Made by a program: the position numbers and the translations under genes. Below the pieces are notes generated by a model, which searched no databases, had not been told where the DNA came from, and worked only from the letters and a program-made list of their open reading frames with translations. Shown here piece by piece: positions 26,551-35,040 of a stretch of 64,000 nucleotides of DNA (the first letter of the stretch is position 1; each line of letters starts with the position of its first letter). Source of the DNA: Rhodoblastus acidophilus (lineage in GTDB: Bacteria > Pseudomonadota > Alphaproteobacteria > Rhizobiales > Beijerinckiaceae); contig NZ_JAOQNX010000022.1 of assembly GCF_025961575.1 (NCBI RefSeq), positions 1 through 64,000 of the forward strand. The letters run 5' to 3'.

Positions 26551-26763
26551 ATGTCTTATATTGGCGACAACTCGAGCTTGAGCTTAATTGATCGTGAGCT
26601 CATGCTCGCGCGCTTGGAGCTCAGTTCCACACCTTGCGATCCGGAAGCGGCGGGCCGTGCATTACGTCACATGTACCATGCGCTTCGCCTCATCAGCGAG
26701 GAGATCGCCGACGACCCTCAAAACTTTGAATCTTCATTGAATTTCCCCTGTGGATTCGCCTAG
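26551..26763 (+). CDS. Small protein of unknown function upstream of the LuxR-type regulator
   Basis: 70 residues from the ATG at 26551, with a strong GGAGGG seven bases upstream (an upstream in-frame start at 26512 lacks one). The sequence is mostly helical: SLSLIDRELMLARLELSS, then ALRHMYHALRLISEEIADD, with no Cys and no membrane segment. It ends 58 bases before the regulator's preferred start and may act with it. No family recognised. Confidence 0.6.
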   Translation: MSYIGDNSSLSLIDRELMLARLELSSTPCDPEAAGRALRHMYHALRLISEEIADDPQNFESSLNFPCGFA

Positions 26764-26821
26764 CAGCCAGCCGTGTCGACGCGATTCGCTGTTAGTGTCC
26801 TCAGAGTTCACGGAGCGCCAG

Positions 26822-27559
26822 ATGGCCTCTCTTTACTTGCCTGAAAACTTTCGGGCGCTGCAAAATCCTCCCCGCCAGGACTCGAGCGACCAAGACGCCG
26901 TTTCCTCTCCAGGGCAGGCGTCAGAGAAGCTGACCCAACATCCGCTGGTCATCGTCATCGAGCGCAACATTTTCCTTCGCGCCTGCATTGTGCGCAGCAT
27001 TTCGCATCATGTCGCCGATCACGTGAAAGCCTATTCGAGTCTCGCCGAGCTCGCGGAACAGGACATCCAGTCGCCATGCACGGTCGCCCTGTTGTCCACC
27101 CTGCATTTGAGCGCCGAAGAAGCCGACGCGGAGTTCGCCATCCTCACGAACCTGGGCTCGCGTCTGCGAACCATGGTTCTCGCGAAGACCGACGATCTCA
27201 ACGACACCCTGCACGCGCTCAGTCAAGGCGCGAACGGCTTCATTTCCGTGAATGTCGACTTCGATGTTCTGATCCAGGCCCTTGGCTTCGTGGCGGCAGG
27301 CGGGACCTATGTTCCCGCGCAATGCCTCCTCGCCGCCCGCGCCAACCCGTCGCCGCCCGCGGAAACGCAGGCGGCCAATGCGATTACCAGCCGTGAGAAG
27401 GCGGTGATCAAGGCGATCCGCGAGGGCAAGTCGAACAAGGTGATCGCCTATGAACTCAATATGTGCGAAAGCACGGTCAAGGTTCACGTCCGGCACATCA
27501 TGAAAAAGCTCCACGCCAAAAACCGCACCGAACTCGCGATCAAGAGCATGGATCTGTGA
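26822..27559 (+). CDS. LuxR-type transcription regulator with degenerate receiver domain
   Basis: 245 residues from the ATG at 26822 (GGAG at 26812-26815); a GTG at 26750 would add 24. Residues ~40-160 follow a receiver fold (LVIVIERNIFLRACIV; TVALLSTLHLS; LSQGANGFISVNVDFDVLI). The acidic pair at the start is replaced by ER and the phospho-accepting Asp by Ser/Thr, so classical phosphorylation is unlikely. The C-terminal GerE/LuxR helix-turn-helix is SREKAVIKAIREGKSNKVIA, then CESTVKVHVRHIMKKL. It probably controls the exopolysaccharide genes beside it; target and signal are unknown. Confidence 0.85.
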   Translation: MASLYLPENFRALQNPPRQDSSDQDAVSSPGQASEKLTQHPLVIVIERNIFLRACIVRSISHHVADHVKAYSSLAELAEQDIQSPCTVALLSTLHLSAEEADAEFAILTNLGSRLRTMVLAKTDDLNDTLHALSQGANGFISVNVDFDVLIQALGFVAAGGTYVPAQCLLAARANPSPPAETQAANAITSREKAVIKAIREGKSNKVIAYELNMCESTVKVHVRHIMKKLHAKNRTELAIKSMDL

Positions 27560-27573
27560 GAGCGAAGGTTTTC

Positions 27574-27594
27574 CGGCCGCCGGGGCGGCGGCCG
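27574..27594. terminator. Bidirectional hairpin between LuxR-type gene and export gene
   Basis: CGGCCGCCG-GGG-CGGCGGCCG is a perfect 9-bp GC stem flanked by TTTTC on the left and GAAA on the right, so transcripts from either side end in short U-runs. It sits between two converging stops (27559 and 27602). Confidence 0.65.
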
Positions 27595-27601
27595 AAACCG
27601 C

Positions 27602-28897
27602 TTATCGCAGAACCGAGACGGAGGTCGGCGGCGACGCCTCCTTGATCTTGATCTCCACCACATCTCCTGGAGTGAGTTGGGTGTCGCGATCCACGTTCAT
27701 CGTGGACACGCGGCCCTTGGTCTCGCGCGCGAGCCGGATCTCCAGGCGGGAGTTGTCATCCGCAAGCAATTGCGAGCGCGCGGTCGAGGTGAGCTTCAGC
27801 TTTTCCTGAGCCGCGTCGCGCTTGATCCGCGTCTCGGCGAGGGCGGCTCTGGCCTCCTTCAATTCCTTCAGCAAGCCCGTCTTGCGGTCGTCTTGCAGAT
27901 GCTGCAGCTGCCGGGTCAGATCCGCGGATTGCTTTTGCAGCTGCAATAAGCCGTCGGTCACCTGCAGGGCGCGAGTCTGGGAAAAAAGCAGCGCGCGCCG
28001 CGCTTCGAGAACGCGCGGATTCGCCACGTTTCCCATCTTGAGCAGTTCGACCATCCGGCGCAGGTCTTCGTTGTCCGCTTTCGCGGCCTCCTCCTCGTCA
28101 CGCTGCCGCGATTGCAGCACGGCGGTGCGCGAGGACAGTTGGTTGATGGAGTCGCGCAGGAAGTCCTGCTCGCGGGCGTAGTCGAGCGCGCGCGCTTGCA
28201 TGATGTCGTTCTCGATCTGGATCATGTGCGCGTCCACGGTCCTGGGCGGCGCATCGCCGGACGGGTTCATGTCGAGGCGCTGCGCGCCTTTCAATTCGCC
28301 TTCGATCCGGGCGACCTGCGCCTCCGCCTTGGTCATCTCGACGCAAAGGGTGTCGTATTCCGCCTTGTAGGACGCCATGTCCATGACGGGGTTCGCGGAT
28401 TTCCAGGCCGCCTGATCGACGCCGCCGGCCAAGGCCACCGCCTGGCGCACCGTCATCTCAGGCCGGTACGGGATCTCGCCGGGGCGCGCGACGTCGCCGT
28501 CGACGTAGACAGGCCGGTAATCGGCGACGGCGGCGCTGACTTCGTCGCGCTGGATGACGACGAGGAGCTCGCGTCCATCCGGCGATCTGCGGCGGTAGAC
28601 TTTTCGCGCGAAGCGGGCTTGCACGGCCTGGCGCAGCTCTTCCGTCGACAGGCCGGCGACCGTCAGCGCGCCGATCAGGGGAAAGGCGACCGCGCCATCG
28701 GGTTGAACCCGGTTGCGCATGTTCAATTCCGGCAAGCCGGCGACCGAGACCTCGATCACGTCGCCGGGATGAATCCGGTAGGGCGGCCGATCCGGCGCCG
28801 CCGCGCTGCCATCCGGCCCCGCACAGATGAGGAGGGAGGCCACGCCAAGCGTGGCCAAGCCGGTGAGACATCTTGAACGATCAAGTGGAGAGGACAT
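27602..28897 (-). CDS. Wza/ExoF-like polysaccharide export protein
   Basis: 431 residues from the ATG at 28897 (AAGGGA upstream). It has an N-terminal signal sequence (LTGLATLGVASLLICAG; Cys at the end of the hydrophobic stretch, so lipidation is possible). The polysaccharide export domain begins YRIHPGDVIEVSVAGLPELN. An SLBB domain includes RPVYVDGDVARPGEIPY. A long coiled coil spans ~215-375. The C-terminus has a second SLBB-like strand (TQLTPGDVVEIKIKE). It forms or contacts the outer-membrane exit pore for the polysaccharide. The coiled-coil arm makes it ExoF-like rather than a plain Wza. The gene follows the dehydratase by 10 bases. Confidence 0.85.
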   Translation of the reverse strand: MSSPLDRSRCLTGLATLGVASLLICAGPDGSAAAPDRPPYRIHPGDVIEVSVAGLPELNMRNRVQPDGAVAFPLIGALTVAGLSTEELRQAVQARFARKVYRRRSPDGRELLVVIQRDEVSAAVADYRPVYVDGDVARPGEIPYRPEMTVRQAVALAGGVDQAAWKSANPVMDMASYKAEYDTLCVEMTKAEAQVARIEGELKGAQRLDMNPSGDAPPRTVDAHMIQIENDIMQARALDYAREQDFLRDSINQLSSRTAVLQSRQRDEEEAAKADNEDLRRMVELLKMGNVANPRVLEARRALLFSQTRALQVTDGLLQLQKQSADLTRQLQHLQDDRKTGLLKELKEARAALAETRIKRDAAQEKLKLTSTARSQLLADDNSRLEIRLARETKGRVSTMNVDRDTQLTPGDVVEIKIKEASPPTSVSVLR

Positions 28898-28907
28898 GGC
28901 GTTTCCC

Positions 28908-30182
28908 TTACCGGAACTCGGGATTGGCGAGCTGGAGCTGGCTCGCGACGGGCGTCTGGGCGCATACGAGCTTCTGGTCATTCTCCAGCAAGCGCGCCGG
29001 GAAGGATGCGCCGCGGCGGGCGCCCGCGGTCCGGGTCCCCGAACGACACTCGCCCAGGCGGCGTGTGCGGACAAATTCCGGCACGACCGCGATCAGCTTG
29101 CGCTTGACCTCCTCAACGTTGCGCGCATTCGCGGCCGCGAGCAGGCTGTCGATCAGTTGCAGCTTCGGCGCCGGATCGAATTGCGGAGCCGCGCTGCGCA
29201 CGCCTTCCACCTCTGTCGGCGTCAGAATCTCCCAGTCGTAATTGAGGACTTCGTGCAGTTTTTCTCCCGGACGCATGCCGACGAATTCGACGCCGATGTC
29301 CTTGAAAGGGGTCAGGCCTGCGCGACGGATCATCTCGACGGCGAGGTCGAGGATGAGGACAGGCTTTCCCATGTCCAGGATGTAAAGGGCGAAGCCCGTC
29401 TGCGGGAGCGATGACGCCGCGAGCACAAGACGGACCGCGCCGTCGATGGACATGAGGAAGCGGGTCATTTTGGGATGCGTCACCGTCACCGGGCCGCCGT
29501 TCTGGATTTGCCGCTGGAACAGCGGCACGACGGAGCCGGATGAGCCCACGACATTGCCGAAGCGCACCAGGCTGGTGCGAATTCCGGAAAAGCGCAGGGC
29601 GCGATCATGGACGTAAAGTTCCGCGACGCGTTTGGTCAGGCCCATGCACGAGGAGGGATTGACCGCCTTGTCCGTGGAGATCATGACGAAATCAGCGCCG
29701 AACGCGCAGCACAGATCCAGCGTGATCTTGGTTCCCAGCACGTTCGTCCGCACCGCTTCGATGACATTGTGGTCTTCGAGCAAGGGAACGTGCTTCAAGG
29801 CGGCGGCGTGAAAGACGATGTCCGGATTTTCGCGCACAAAAAGATCGCGCATCGCCGTTTCATCGCGAATGTCGCAGATGCAGGCGGGAGCGGCGAGCTT
29901 GGGATGGTTCTGCGCGGTCGCGTAGCTGACCTGATACAGATTATGCTCGCAGGAGTCGATCAGGCACAGGCGCGCCGGGTCGAAACCGGCGATCTGGGCG
30001 ACGAGTTCCGAGCCGATCGATCCGCCCGCCCCCGTGACCATCACACGCTTGCCGGCGATGCGCGCATGATGACCGTCCTTGACCGCGATTGGTCCGCACG
30101 CATTGCGTGGCGCGTCCATCGGGAGCGCGTCTTTCGCGTGGTTCAGGGTTCGCGGTTGTTGGAAAAACGAATGTGTGTTCAT
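28908..30182 (-). CDS. NAD-dependent nucleotide-sugar dehydratase/epimerase (CapD-like, no membrane domain)
   Basis: 424 residues. The Rossmann motif VMVTGAGGSIGSELVAQI is near residue 46; CDIRD binds the cofactor; ALKHVPLLED, then MISTDKAVNPSSCMGLTKRV carries the catalytic residues of the PF02719 (CapD/FlaA1) family; GFRPGE-like GMRPGEKLHEVL is near the end. It lacks the N-terminal membrane helices of WbpM/CapD and so resembles soluble PseB/FlaA1-type UDP-GlcNAc 4,6-dehydratases. The last ~60 residues are extra and basic. An ATG at 30119 is an alternative start. It probably makes the keto-sugar used by the aminotransferase encoded divergently at 30475. Confidence 0.85.
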   Translation of the reverse strand: MNTHSFFQQPRTLNHAKDALPMDAPRNACGPIAVKDGHHARIAGKRVMVTGAGGSIGSELVAQIAGFDPARLCLIDSCEHNLYQVSYATAQNHPKLAAPACICDIRDETAMRDLFVRENPDIVFHAAALKHVPLLEDHNVIEAVRTNVLGTKITLDLCCAFGADFVMISTDKAVNPSSCMGLTKRVAELYVHDRALRFSGIRTSLVRFGNVVGSSGSVVPLFQRQIQNGGPVTVTHPKMTRFLMSIDGAVRLVLAASSLPQTGFALYILDMGKPVLILDLAVEMIRRAGLTPFKDIGVEFVGMRPGEKLHEVLNYDWEILTPTEVEGVRSAAPQFDPAPKLQLIDSLLAAANARNVEEVKRKLIAVVPEFVRTRRLGECRSGTRTAGARRGASFPARLLENDQKLVCAQTPVASQLQLANPEFR

Positions 30183-30474
30183 TCATGAGCCTCCAAGTGC
30201 CGCCTCGACCCATGGGCCGGATGGCGCGCCTTCCCGCGTTTCCGTCGGGACATCGAGCCACGTGGGCTCTCGAACTCTGGAGCCTCGAGCTTAGAAACAA
30301 ACGTTGTGCGATCGCCAGAAACGAAACGGACATTTTTTGGTTGGCTTTCGAGACGGCGTTGTGTCGAAAGGCGTACGCCGACACGAAAGAATTAACCCTG
30401 CGCCAAAAAGGCCAGCTATCGCCGACGCGCCGGTTTCCCAATTCTGATCACGCTCAACCCGCATGAGGGATCAG
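30183..30474. promoter_or_regulatory. Divergent promoter region of the exopolysaccharide island
   Basis: A 292-base region separates leftward dehydratase/export genes from the rightward assembly genes. No gene lies within it. A moderately A/T-rich part (30290-30400) probably holds both promoters, but I could not identify confident boxes. Confidence 0.4.
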
Positions 30475-31614
30475 ATGTCCGTGCCATTCTTTCGCCCGTT
30501 GATCGGCGACAATGAAATCGAGGCGGCGGTCGCCGTGCTCCGTTCGGGCTGGCTGACCACCGGCCACAAATGCCAGGAATTTGAAAGAGCTTTCAGCGCC
30601 TTCCTCGGCGAGGGCGTCGAAGCGGTCGCGGTCAATTCCGCCACCGCGGGTTTGCATCTGGCGGCGGAGGCCTGCGGGGTGCGCGCCGGCGACGAAGTGC
30701 TCGTGCCGACTTTGACTTTCACCGCGACCGCGGGCGCCTTTCACCAGATGGGCGCCGAACCGATCCTGGTCGATGTCGATCCCAAAACCCTGACCATCGA
30801 TTTGAACGATGCGGAGCGAAAAATGACGCCGCGCTGCAAGGCGATCGTCCCGGTCCATTTCGGCGGATGGCCGTGCGACATGGACGCCATTGTCGCCTTT
30901 GCGCATCGCCACGGTCTGCGCGTCATCGAGGACGCGGCGCACGCGCTTCCCGCGGCCCGGGACGGCCGGCTCGTCGGGGCCGGCCCGTCCGACGCCTGCG
31001 TCTTCAGTTTTTACGCCAACAAGACGATCACGACGGGCGAAGGCGGCATGCTCGTCACGCGAGATTCCGAAATCGCCGGGAGAGCGCGAATGATGCGCTC
31101 GCACGGGTTTGATCGCGACGCGTTCGATCGCTTCAAGCGCGTCGGCGCGGCCTGGCGCTATGACATCATCGCGGCGGGCTACAAATATAATCTCACCGAT
31201 CTCGCCGCCGCCATCGGCCTGGAGCAACTGAAGCGCGTTTTCGAATTCCAGGAGGCGCGCCAGCGCATCGCCGAGCATTACACTTCGGCGCTCGCAGGCT
31301 TGCCGATCGAGCTGCCGGCGCCGGCGCCCTCGAACGGACTGCACGCTTGGCACCTGTATCCGATCCGCGTTCGGCCGGAGGCGCGATTTGGGCGCGACGA
31401 ACTCATCAAGCGGCTGAACCAGGCCGAGATCGGCGTATCCGTGCACTACCTCCCGCTGCACATGACGAGCTACTGGCGGGCGCGGCCGGGCGCCGTCGGC
31501 GATTTTCCCGTCGCCTCCCGGCATTTTGAACAATCCGTGACGTTGCCGCTGTTTCCCGGCATGAGCCTGGACGAGGCGAACCAGGTGATCGAGGTCGTCA
31601 AAACGCTGGGGTGA
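30475..31614 (+). CDS. DegT/DnrJ/EryC1-family sugar aminotransferase
   Basis: 379 residues from the ATG at 30475, placed by GAGGGA five bases upstream; an ATG at 30463 overlaps that site and is less likely. Family motifs: PLIGDNEIEAAVAVLRSGWL, NSATAGLHLA, the PLP-phosphate region EDAAHALPA, and the Schiff-base Lys in FSFYANKTITTGEGGM. Also YNLTDLAAAIGLEQL. It should transfer an amino group to a 4-keto nucleotide sugar, the product expected from the dehydratase at 28908. First gene of the rightward operon. Confidence 0.92.
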   Translation: MSVPFFRPLIGDNEIEAAVAVLRSGWLTTGHKCQEFERAFSAFLGEGVEAVAVNSATAGLHLAAEACGVRAGDEVLVPTLTFTATAGAFHQMGAEPILVDVDPKTLTIDLNDAERKMTPRCKAIVPVHFGGWPCDMDAIVAFAHRHGLRVIEDAAHALPAARDGRLVGAGPSDACVFSFYANKTITTGEGGMLVTRDSEIAGRARMMRSHGFDRDAFDRFKRVGAAWRYDIIAAGYKYNLTDLAAAIGLEQLKRVFEFQEARQRIAEHYTSALAGLPIELPAPAPSNGLHAWHLYPIRVRPEARFGRDELIKRLNQAEIGVSVHYLPLHMTSYWRARPGAVGDFPVASRHFEQSVTLPLFPGMSLDEANQVIEVVKTLG

Positions 31615-31620
31615 AGCCGC

Positions 31621-32325
31621 ATGACTTTCGTCGCTCAAGGGGCCGTGACAGGCCGGCAAGGAAGAGCCGAAATGGCGAAGCGGGCGCTGGACGTCTTCGC
31701 CTCCGCTTGCGGACTGGCGGCGCTGGCGCCGTTGTTCATGGTCGTCGCCGTCGCGGTGAAGCTCGACAGTCCCGGGCCAGCATTTTTCCGCCAGACCCGC
31801 GTCGGGCGCGACGGAAAACCGTTTCGCATCTGGAAATTCCGCAGCATGCGCGCGGCGGGGCGCGGTCCCAGCTTTACCGCAGAAGGCGATGCGCGCATCA
31901 CCCGCGTGGGCGCCTGGATCCGGGCGGCCAAGATCGACGAGCTGCCGCAGTTGATCAATGTGTTCGTCGGCGACATGTCTCTGGTCGGGCCAAGGCCGGA
32001 AACGCCCGACCTGCTCGAGTTCTACGCGCCGGACCACCGCGCGCAAATGCTTTCCGTGCGGCCGGGCGTCACCGACTATGCCTCGCTGTTCCTGCGCGAC
32101 GAGGGCGCCTTGCTCGCGCAGTCCGACGACGCCGCGCGGTTCTATCGCGAGAAGCTGATCCCGATGAAGGCGCTGCTCTTGAGGCGCTACCTGGCGGAGA
32201 TGAGCCTGCGCGCCGACATCCGCATCGTCCTTCTCACGGTGGCCGCGCTGTTCCGGCGCGGCGCCAGAACCGAGGAAGAGGCGCATGCGCTTCTCACGGA
32301 GAAGCCATGGTCGCCAAACATTTAA
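31621..32325 (+). CDS. Initiating sugar-phosphate transferase (ExoY/WcaJ-type, PF02397)
   Basis: 234 residues. One N-terminal membrane segment (FASACGLAALAPLFMVVAVAV) is followed by the catalytic region: KLDSPGPAFFRQTRVGRDGK, IWKFRSMRA, RAAKIDELPQLINVFVGDMS and LVGPRPE, all hallmark motifs of undecaprenyl-phosphate sugar-1-phosphate transferases. It loads the first sugar onto the lipid carrier. It lacks the extra N-terminal helices of WbaP, like ExoY or PglC. Six bases after the aminotransferase and overlapping the flippase gene. Confidence 0.92.
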   Translation: MTFVAQGAVTGRQGRAEMAKRALDVFASACGLAALAPLFMVVAVAVKLDSPGPAFFRQTRVGRDGKPFRIWKFRSMRAAGRGPSFTAEGDARITRVGAWIRAAKIDELPQLINVFVGDMSLVGPRPETPDLLEFYAPDHRAQMLSVRPGVTDYASLFLRDEGALLAQSDDAARFYREKLIPMKALLLRRYLAEMSLRADIRIVLLTVAALFRRGARTEEEAHALLTEKPWSPNI

Positions 32326-33659
32326 GTTCAAATGGTTTCAAACTGAGATTCCAGCGCGGCTCGATCTTCCGCAAGACGGCGAATCTTTCCGTGATGACGG
32401 CCGCGGGGCAGTTCACGTTCGTGCTGTTTCTTCCCCTGCTGTCTCATCTCTATACGCCGGCGGATTTCGGCGTGTTCACGGTCTATCTTTCGCTCGTGAA
32501 CATTTTGGGACCCGTGGTCTCCCTGAAATTCGATTCCGCGCTCTACGGCGCCGCGTCGCGCGAGGAGGCCCGCCCCTTGCTGCTGCTGGCGCTGATCTCC
32601 AATGCGCTGGTGTCCCTGATCGCGGTCGGTTTTTTCGCATCGCCCGTTTCGGTCGCCCTGGCGATGCCGTCCACGGGCCTCCTGGTTCCGATCGGCCTCG
32701 TCTTGACCGGATTGTGGAGCACCACCTCCGCCTGGGCCATCCGCAACGACGCGCTGTCGACGCTCGCGACCGCGCGCTTCGTCCAGCCTGTCCTCATGAC
32801 GATTCTGCAGGTCGTCGGCAGCCTTGCCGGCTCCTCGTCCACGATCCTGATCGTTGCGCATATCATCAGCCATTCCGTCTATTCCGGCCTCATCTTCTGG
32901 AAGACTCTTCATAAGGCCGATCTGAAGCAGGCGATCTGGAACGACGCCGCATTGCTCAGAGGCAAGGCCTGGGACAACAGGCTGTTTCCGCTGTTGGTGA
33001 CGCCAGCCAACGTCGCCTCGCAGCTGGTCGCGAACGCGCCGCCGATCCTGATGGGGCTGCTTTACGGAGCGGAGATCGCCGGCTTGTGCGGCATGGCGCT
33101 GCGTTTCGTGTTCGCGCCGATCGCGATCATATCCTTGCCCTTGGGCCATGTCTTCACGTCGCTGATCTGCAATTCCAGCGATCCAGCGGAGGTCAGGAGA
33201 CTCGGGCGGAAAATCCTGGCGACCAGTTTTCTCATCGTCTGCGCGCCGCTTCTGGTCTTTGGCGCGCTGGCGCCGCTGTTCGCCGGACCGCTGCTCGGCG
33301 ACAAATGGGCGGCCACCGGGCAGATCGCTTCGGCGCTCGCGGTGTTCGCGGCCGGCATCGCGCTGGTCACCCCTTTCAACGAAACGACGTCCATCTTCCA
33401 TTTCCAGAAACTGCGCTTCATCGTCGAGGCGATCACCAGCGTCCTGGTGTTTGCGACCGCGTTCGTTAGCGCTTTCGCGGGCGCGAGCGCCCTGACGACG
33501 ATCTGGCTTCTGTCGGCGGCGGGCGCCTTCGGTTCGATCTACGGCATGTTGCGGATCTGGTCGATGCTTCAGACCGCGCTGGCGAGACGGCGCTCGCCGG
33601 AGTCCGCCCTTGAAGCCGCCGGACGGGAGCCCTCCCGGACGCCCGCCTATACCCCTTAA
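32307..33659 (+). CDS. Wzx-like polysaccharide flippase
   Basis: 450 residues from the ATG at 32307, inside the end of the transferase gene, with GGAGAAG upstream. It has about twelve hydrophobic segments, with FVLFLPLLSHLYTPADFGVF near the N-terminus typical of the PST/MATE-type flippase family, and GLCGMALRFVFAPIAIISLP in the middle. It should flip the lipid-linked repeat unit to the periplasm. A weak 6-bp hairpin (TTCGGG/CCCGAA) lies in the 175-base gap before the next gene. Confidence 0.85.
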   Translation: MVAKHLSSNGFKLRFQRGSIFRKTANLSVMTAAGQFTFVLFLPLLSHLYTPADFGVFTVYLSLVNILGPVVSLKFDSALYGAASREEARPLLLLALISNALVSLIAVGFFASPVSVALAMPSTGLLVPIGLVLTGLWSTTSAWAIRNDALSTLATARFVQPVLMTILQVVGSLAGSSSTILIVAHIISHSVYSGLIFWKTLHKADLKQAIWNDAALLRGKAWDNRLFPLLVTPANVASQLVANAPPILMGLLYGAEIAGLCGMALRFVFAPIAIISLPLGHVFTSLICNSSDPAEVRRLGRKILATSFLIVCAPLLVFGALAPLFAGPLLGDKWAATGQIASALAVFAAGIALVTPFNETTSIFHFQKLRFIVEAITSVLVFATAFVSAFAGASALTTIWLLSAAGAFGSIYGMLRIWSMLQTALARRRSPESALEAAGREPSRTPAYTP

Positions 33660-33834
33660 GCGGTAGACGCGGCGCATTCGGGTCTCCCGAAGCGTCGATC
33701 GGCGTCCATCCAAATGGCGCCGCGGCGGCCAAAGACGGAATTGACCCGATCAGGGTTCGGCCGGAGCATCTTGTGACAACGCCCGCGTCCGCTTCTCGCC
33801 AAGCCGATGCGCAAGACCTTGGAAAGGAAGCGTC

Positions 33835-35040
33835 GTGCCCGCGCATCTTCTCTTTATCGGCGGCGAAGATCACCACATGCGTTTGCCGTTCATGCTGGCC
33901 TTGAAGGCGCGCGGCTACCGCATTTCCGCGGCGGCGTCCGGCGATCCCGGCCCCTTCGCCAAAGCGGGCCTCGATTTCTGGCCCATCACCTTCGATCGTT
34001 ACATCTCGCCGTTCAGCGATTTGAAAAGCGTCGACCGACTCGCGAAGGCGCTGCGCCGCATCAATGCGGACGTCGCCCATTGCTTCGATACGAAGCTCGG
34101 CGTGCTGACGCCGCTGGCGGCCGCCGAGCTGCCACGCACGAGGATCGTGCGCACGATCAACGGGCGCGGCTGGATGTTTTCCTCGCGGTCGCCGGTCGCG
34201 CTCGGTCTGCGCCTGCTCTATCCCGCCTTGCAGCGGAGGGCTGCCCGGCGCACCGACGCGACGGTGTTCGAACACGATGGCGACCGCCGGTTCTTTGCGC
34301 AGCATCGCCTGCTCGACCAAAGCGTTTGCGAAGTCATTCCCGGCGCGGGGATCGACGTCGAGGGCTTCGACCGCTCGCGCGCCAATGGCGTTTCGCGCAC
34401 AGACCTGCGGCAGATGCTTGATCTCGGGGATGCGCCCGTGGTCTTCACCGCCACGCGCGTCACGCGGCAAAAGGGCATCCCGGCGCTGCTGAAAGCCGCC
34501 AGACTTGTGCATGGCCAGCGGCCCGACGTGCGGTTCGTCATTGCCGGACCCTGCGAGGGAAGTGGTCGGTTCGCAATGCGCCCCGCCGATTTCGAAGCCC
34601 ATGCGCCCTATGTGGTCTATCTCGGTTCGCGCAGCGATGTGCCGTCGCTCCTCGGCATGGCCGATATCTTCGCCTTCCCCTCCGAATATGCGGAAGGCGT
34701 TCCGCGCGCCGTGATGGAGGCGGCGCTGGCGGAACTGCCGATTGTCGCGACGGAGCTGTCGGGCTGCCGCGAGATCGTCGATCCCGGACGAACCGGATTG
34801 CTGACGCCGCTGCGCGACCCCAAAGCGCTCGCGAACGCCGTTCTGGAGCTTCTGCGCGATCCGGTTCGGGCGCGACGGATGGGCGCAAACGCCTCCCCGC
34901 TCATTCGCGGCGCCTTCGGTCTCGACAATGTCGTCGCGCGGCATGCGGCGCTCTACGAGCGCCTGCTGCGGCTTCCCTCGTCAGAGAGCCCGCGAGATGT
35001 GCCGAGGCGGAACGAATGCCTCCTCGATCCGGCCGCATGA
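33835..35040 (+). CDS. Group 1 (GT4-like) glycosyltransferase
   Basis: 401 residues from a GTG at 33835 preceded by GGAAAGG. The GT-B fold has an N-terminal HLLFIGGEDHHMRLPFMLAL region and a C-terminal nucleotide-sugar part: VVFTATRVTRQKGIPALLKA, VVYLGSRSDVPSLLGMADIF, and the E-x7-E motif in EYAEGVPRAVMEAALAE. It adds a sugar to the growing repeat unit on the cytoplasmic face. Donor and linkage cannot be read. It is the only clear non-initiating glycosyltransferase in this island, so the repeat unit is short or other transferases lie elsewhere. ATGA overlap with the polymerase gene. Confidence 0.9.
   Translation: MPAHLLFIGGEDHHMRLPFMLALKARGYRISAAASGDPGPFAKAGLDFWPITFDRYISPFSDLKSVDRLAKALRRINADVAHCFDTKLGVLTPLAAAELPRTRIVRTINGRGWMFSSRSPVALGLRLLYPALQRRAARRTDATVFEHDGDRRFFAQHRLLDQSVCEVIPGAGIDVEGFDRSRANGVSRTDLRQMLDLGDAPVVFTATRVTRQKGIPALLKAARLVHGQRPDVRFVIAGPCEGSGRFAMRPADFEAHAPYVVYLGSRSDVPSLLGMADIFAFPSEYAEGVPRAVMEAALAELPIVATELSGCREIVDPGRTGLLTPLRDPKALANAVLELLRDPVRARRMGANASPLIRGAFGLDNVVARHAALYERLLRLPSSESPRDVPRRNECLLDPAA

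Noticed and set aside
30454-32331. 625-residue minus-strand frame
   Set aside because: It covers the aminotransferase and sugar transferase genes, both with diagnostic motifs on the plus strand.
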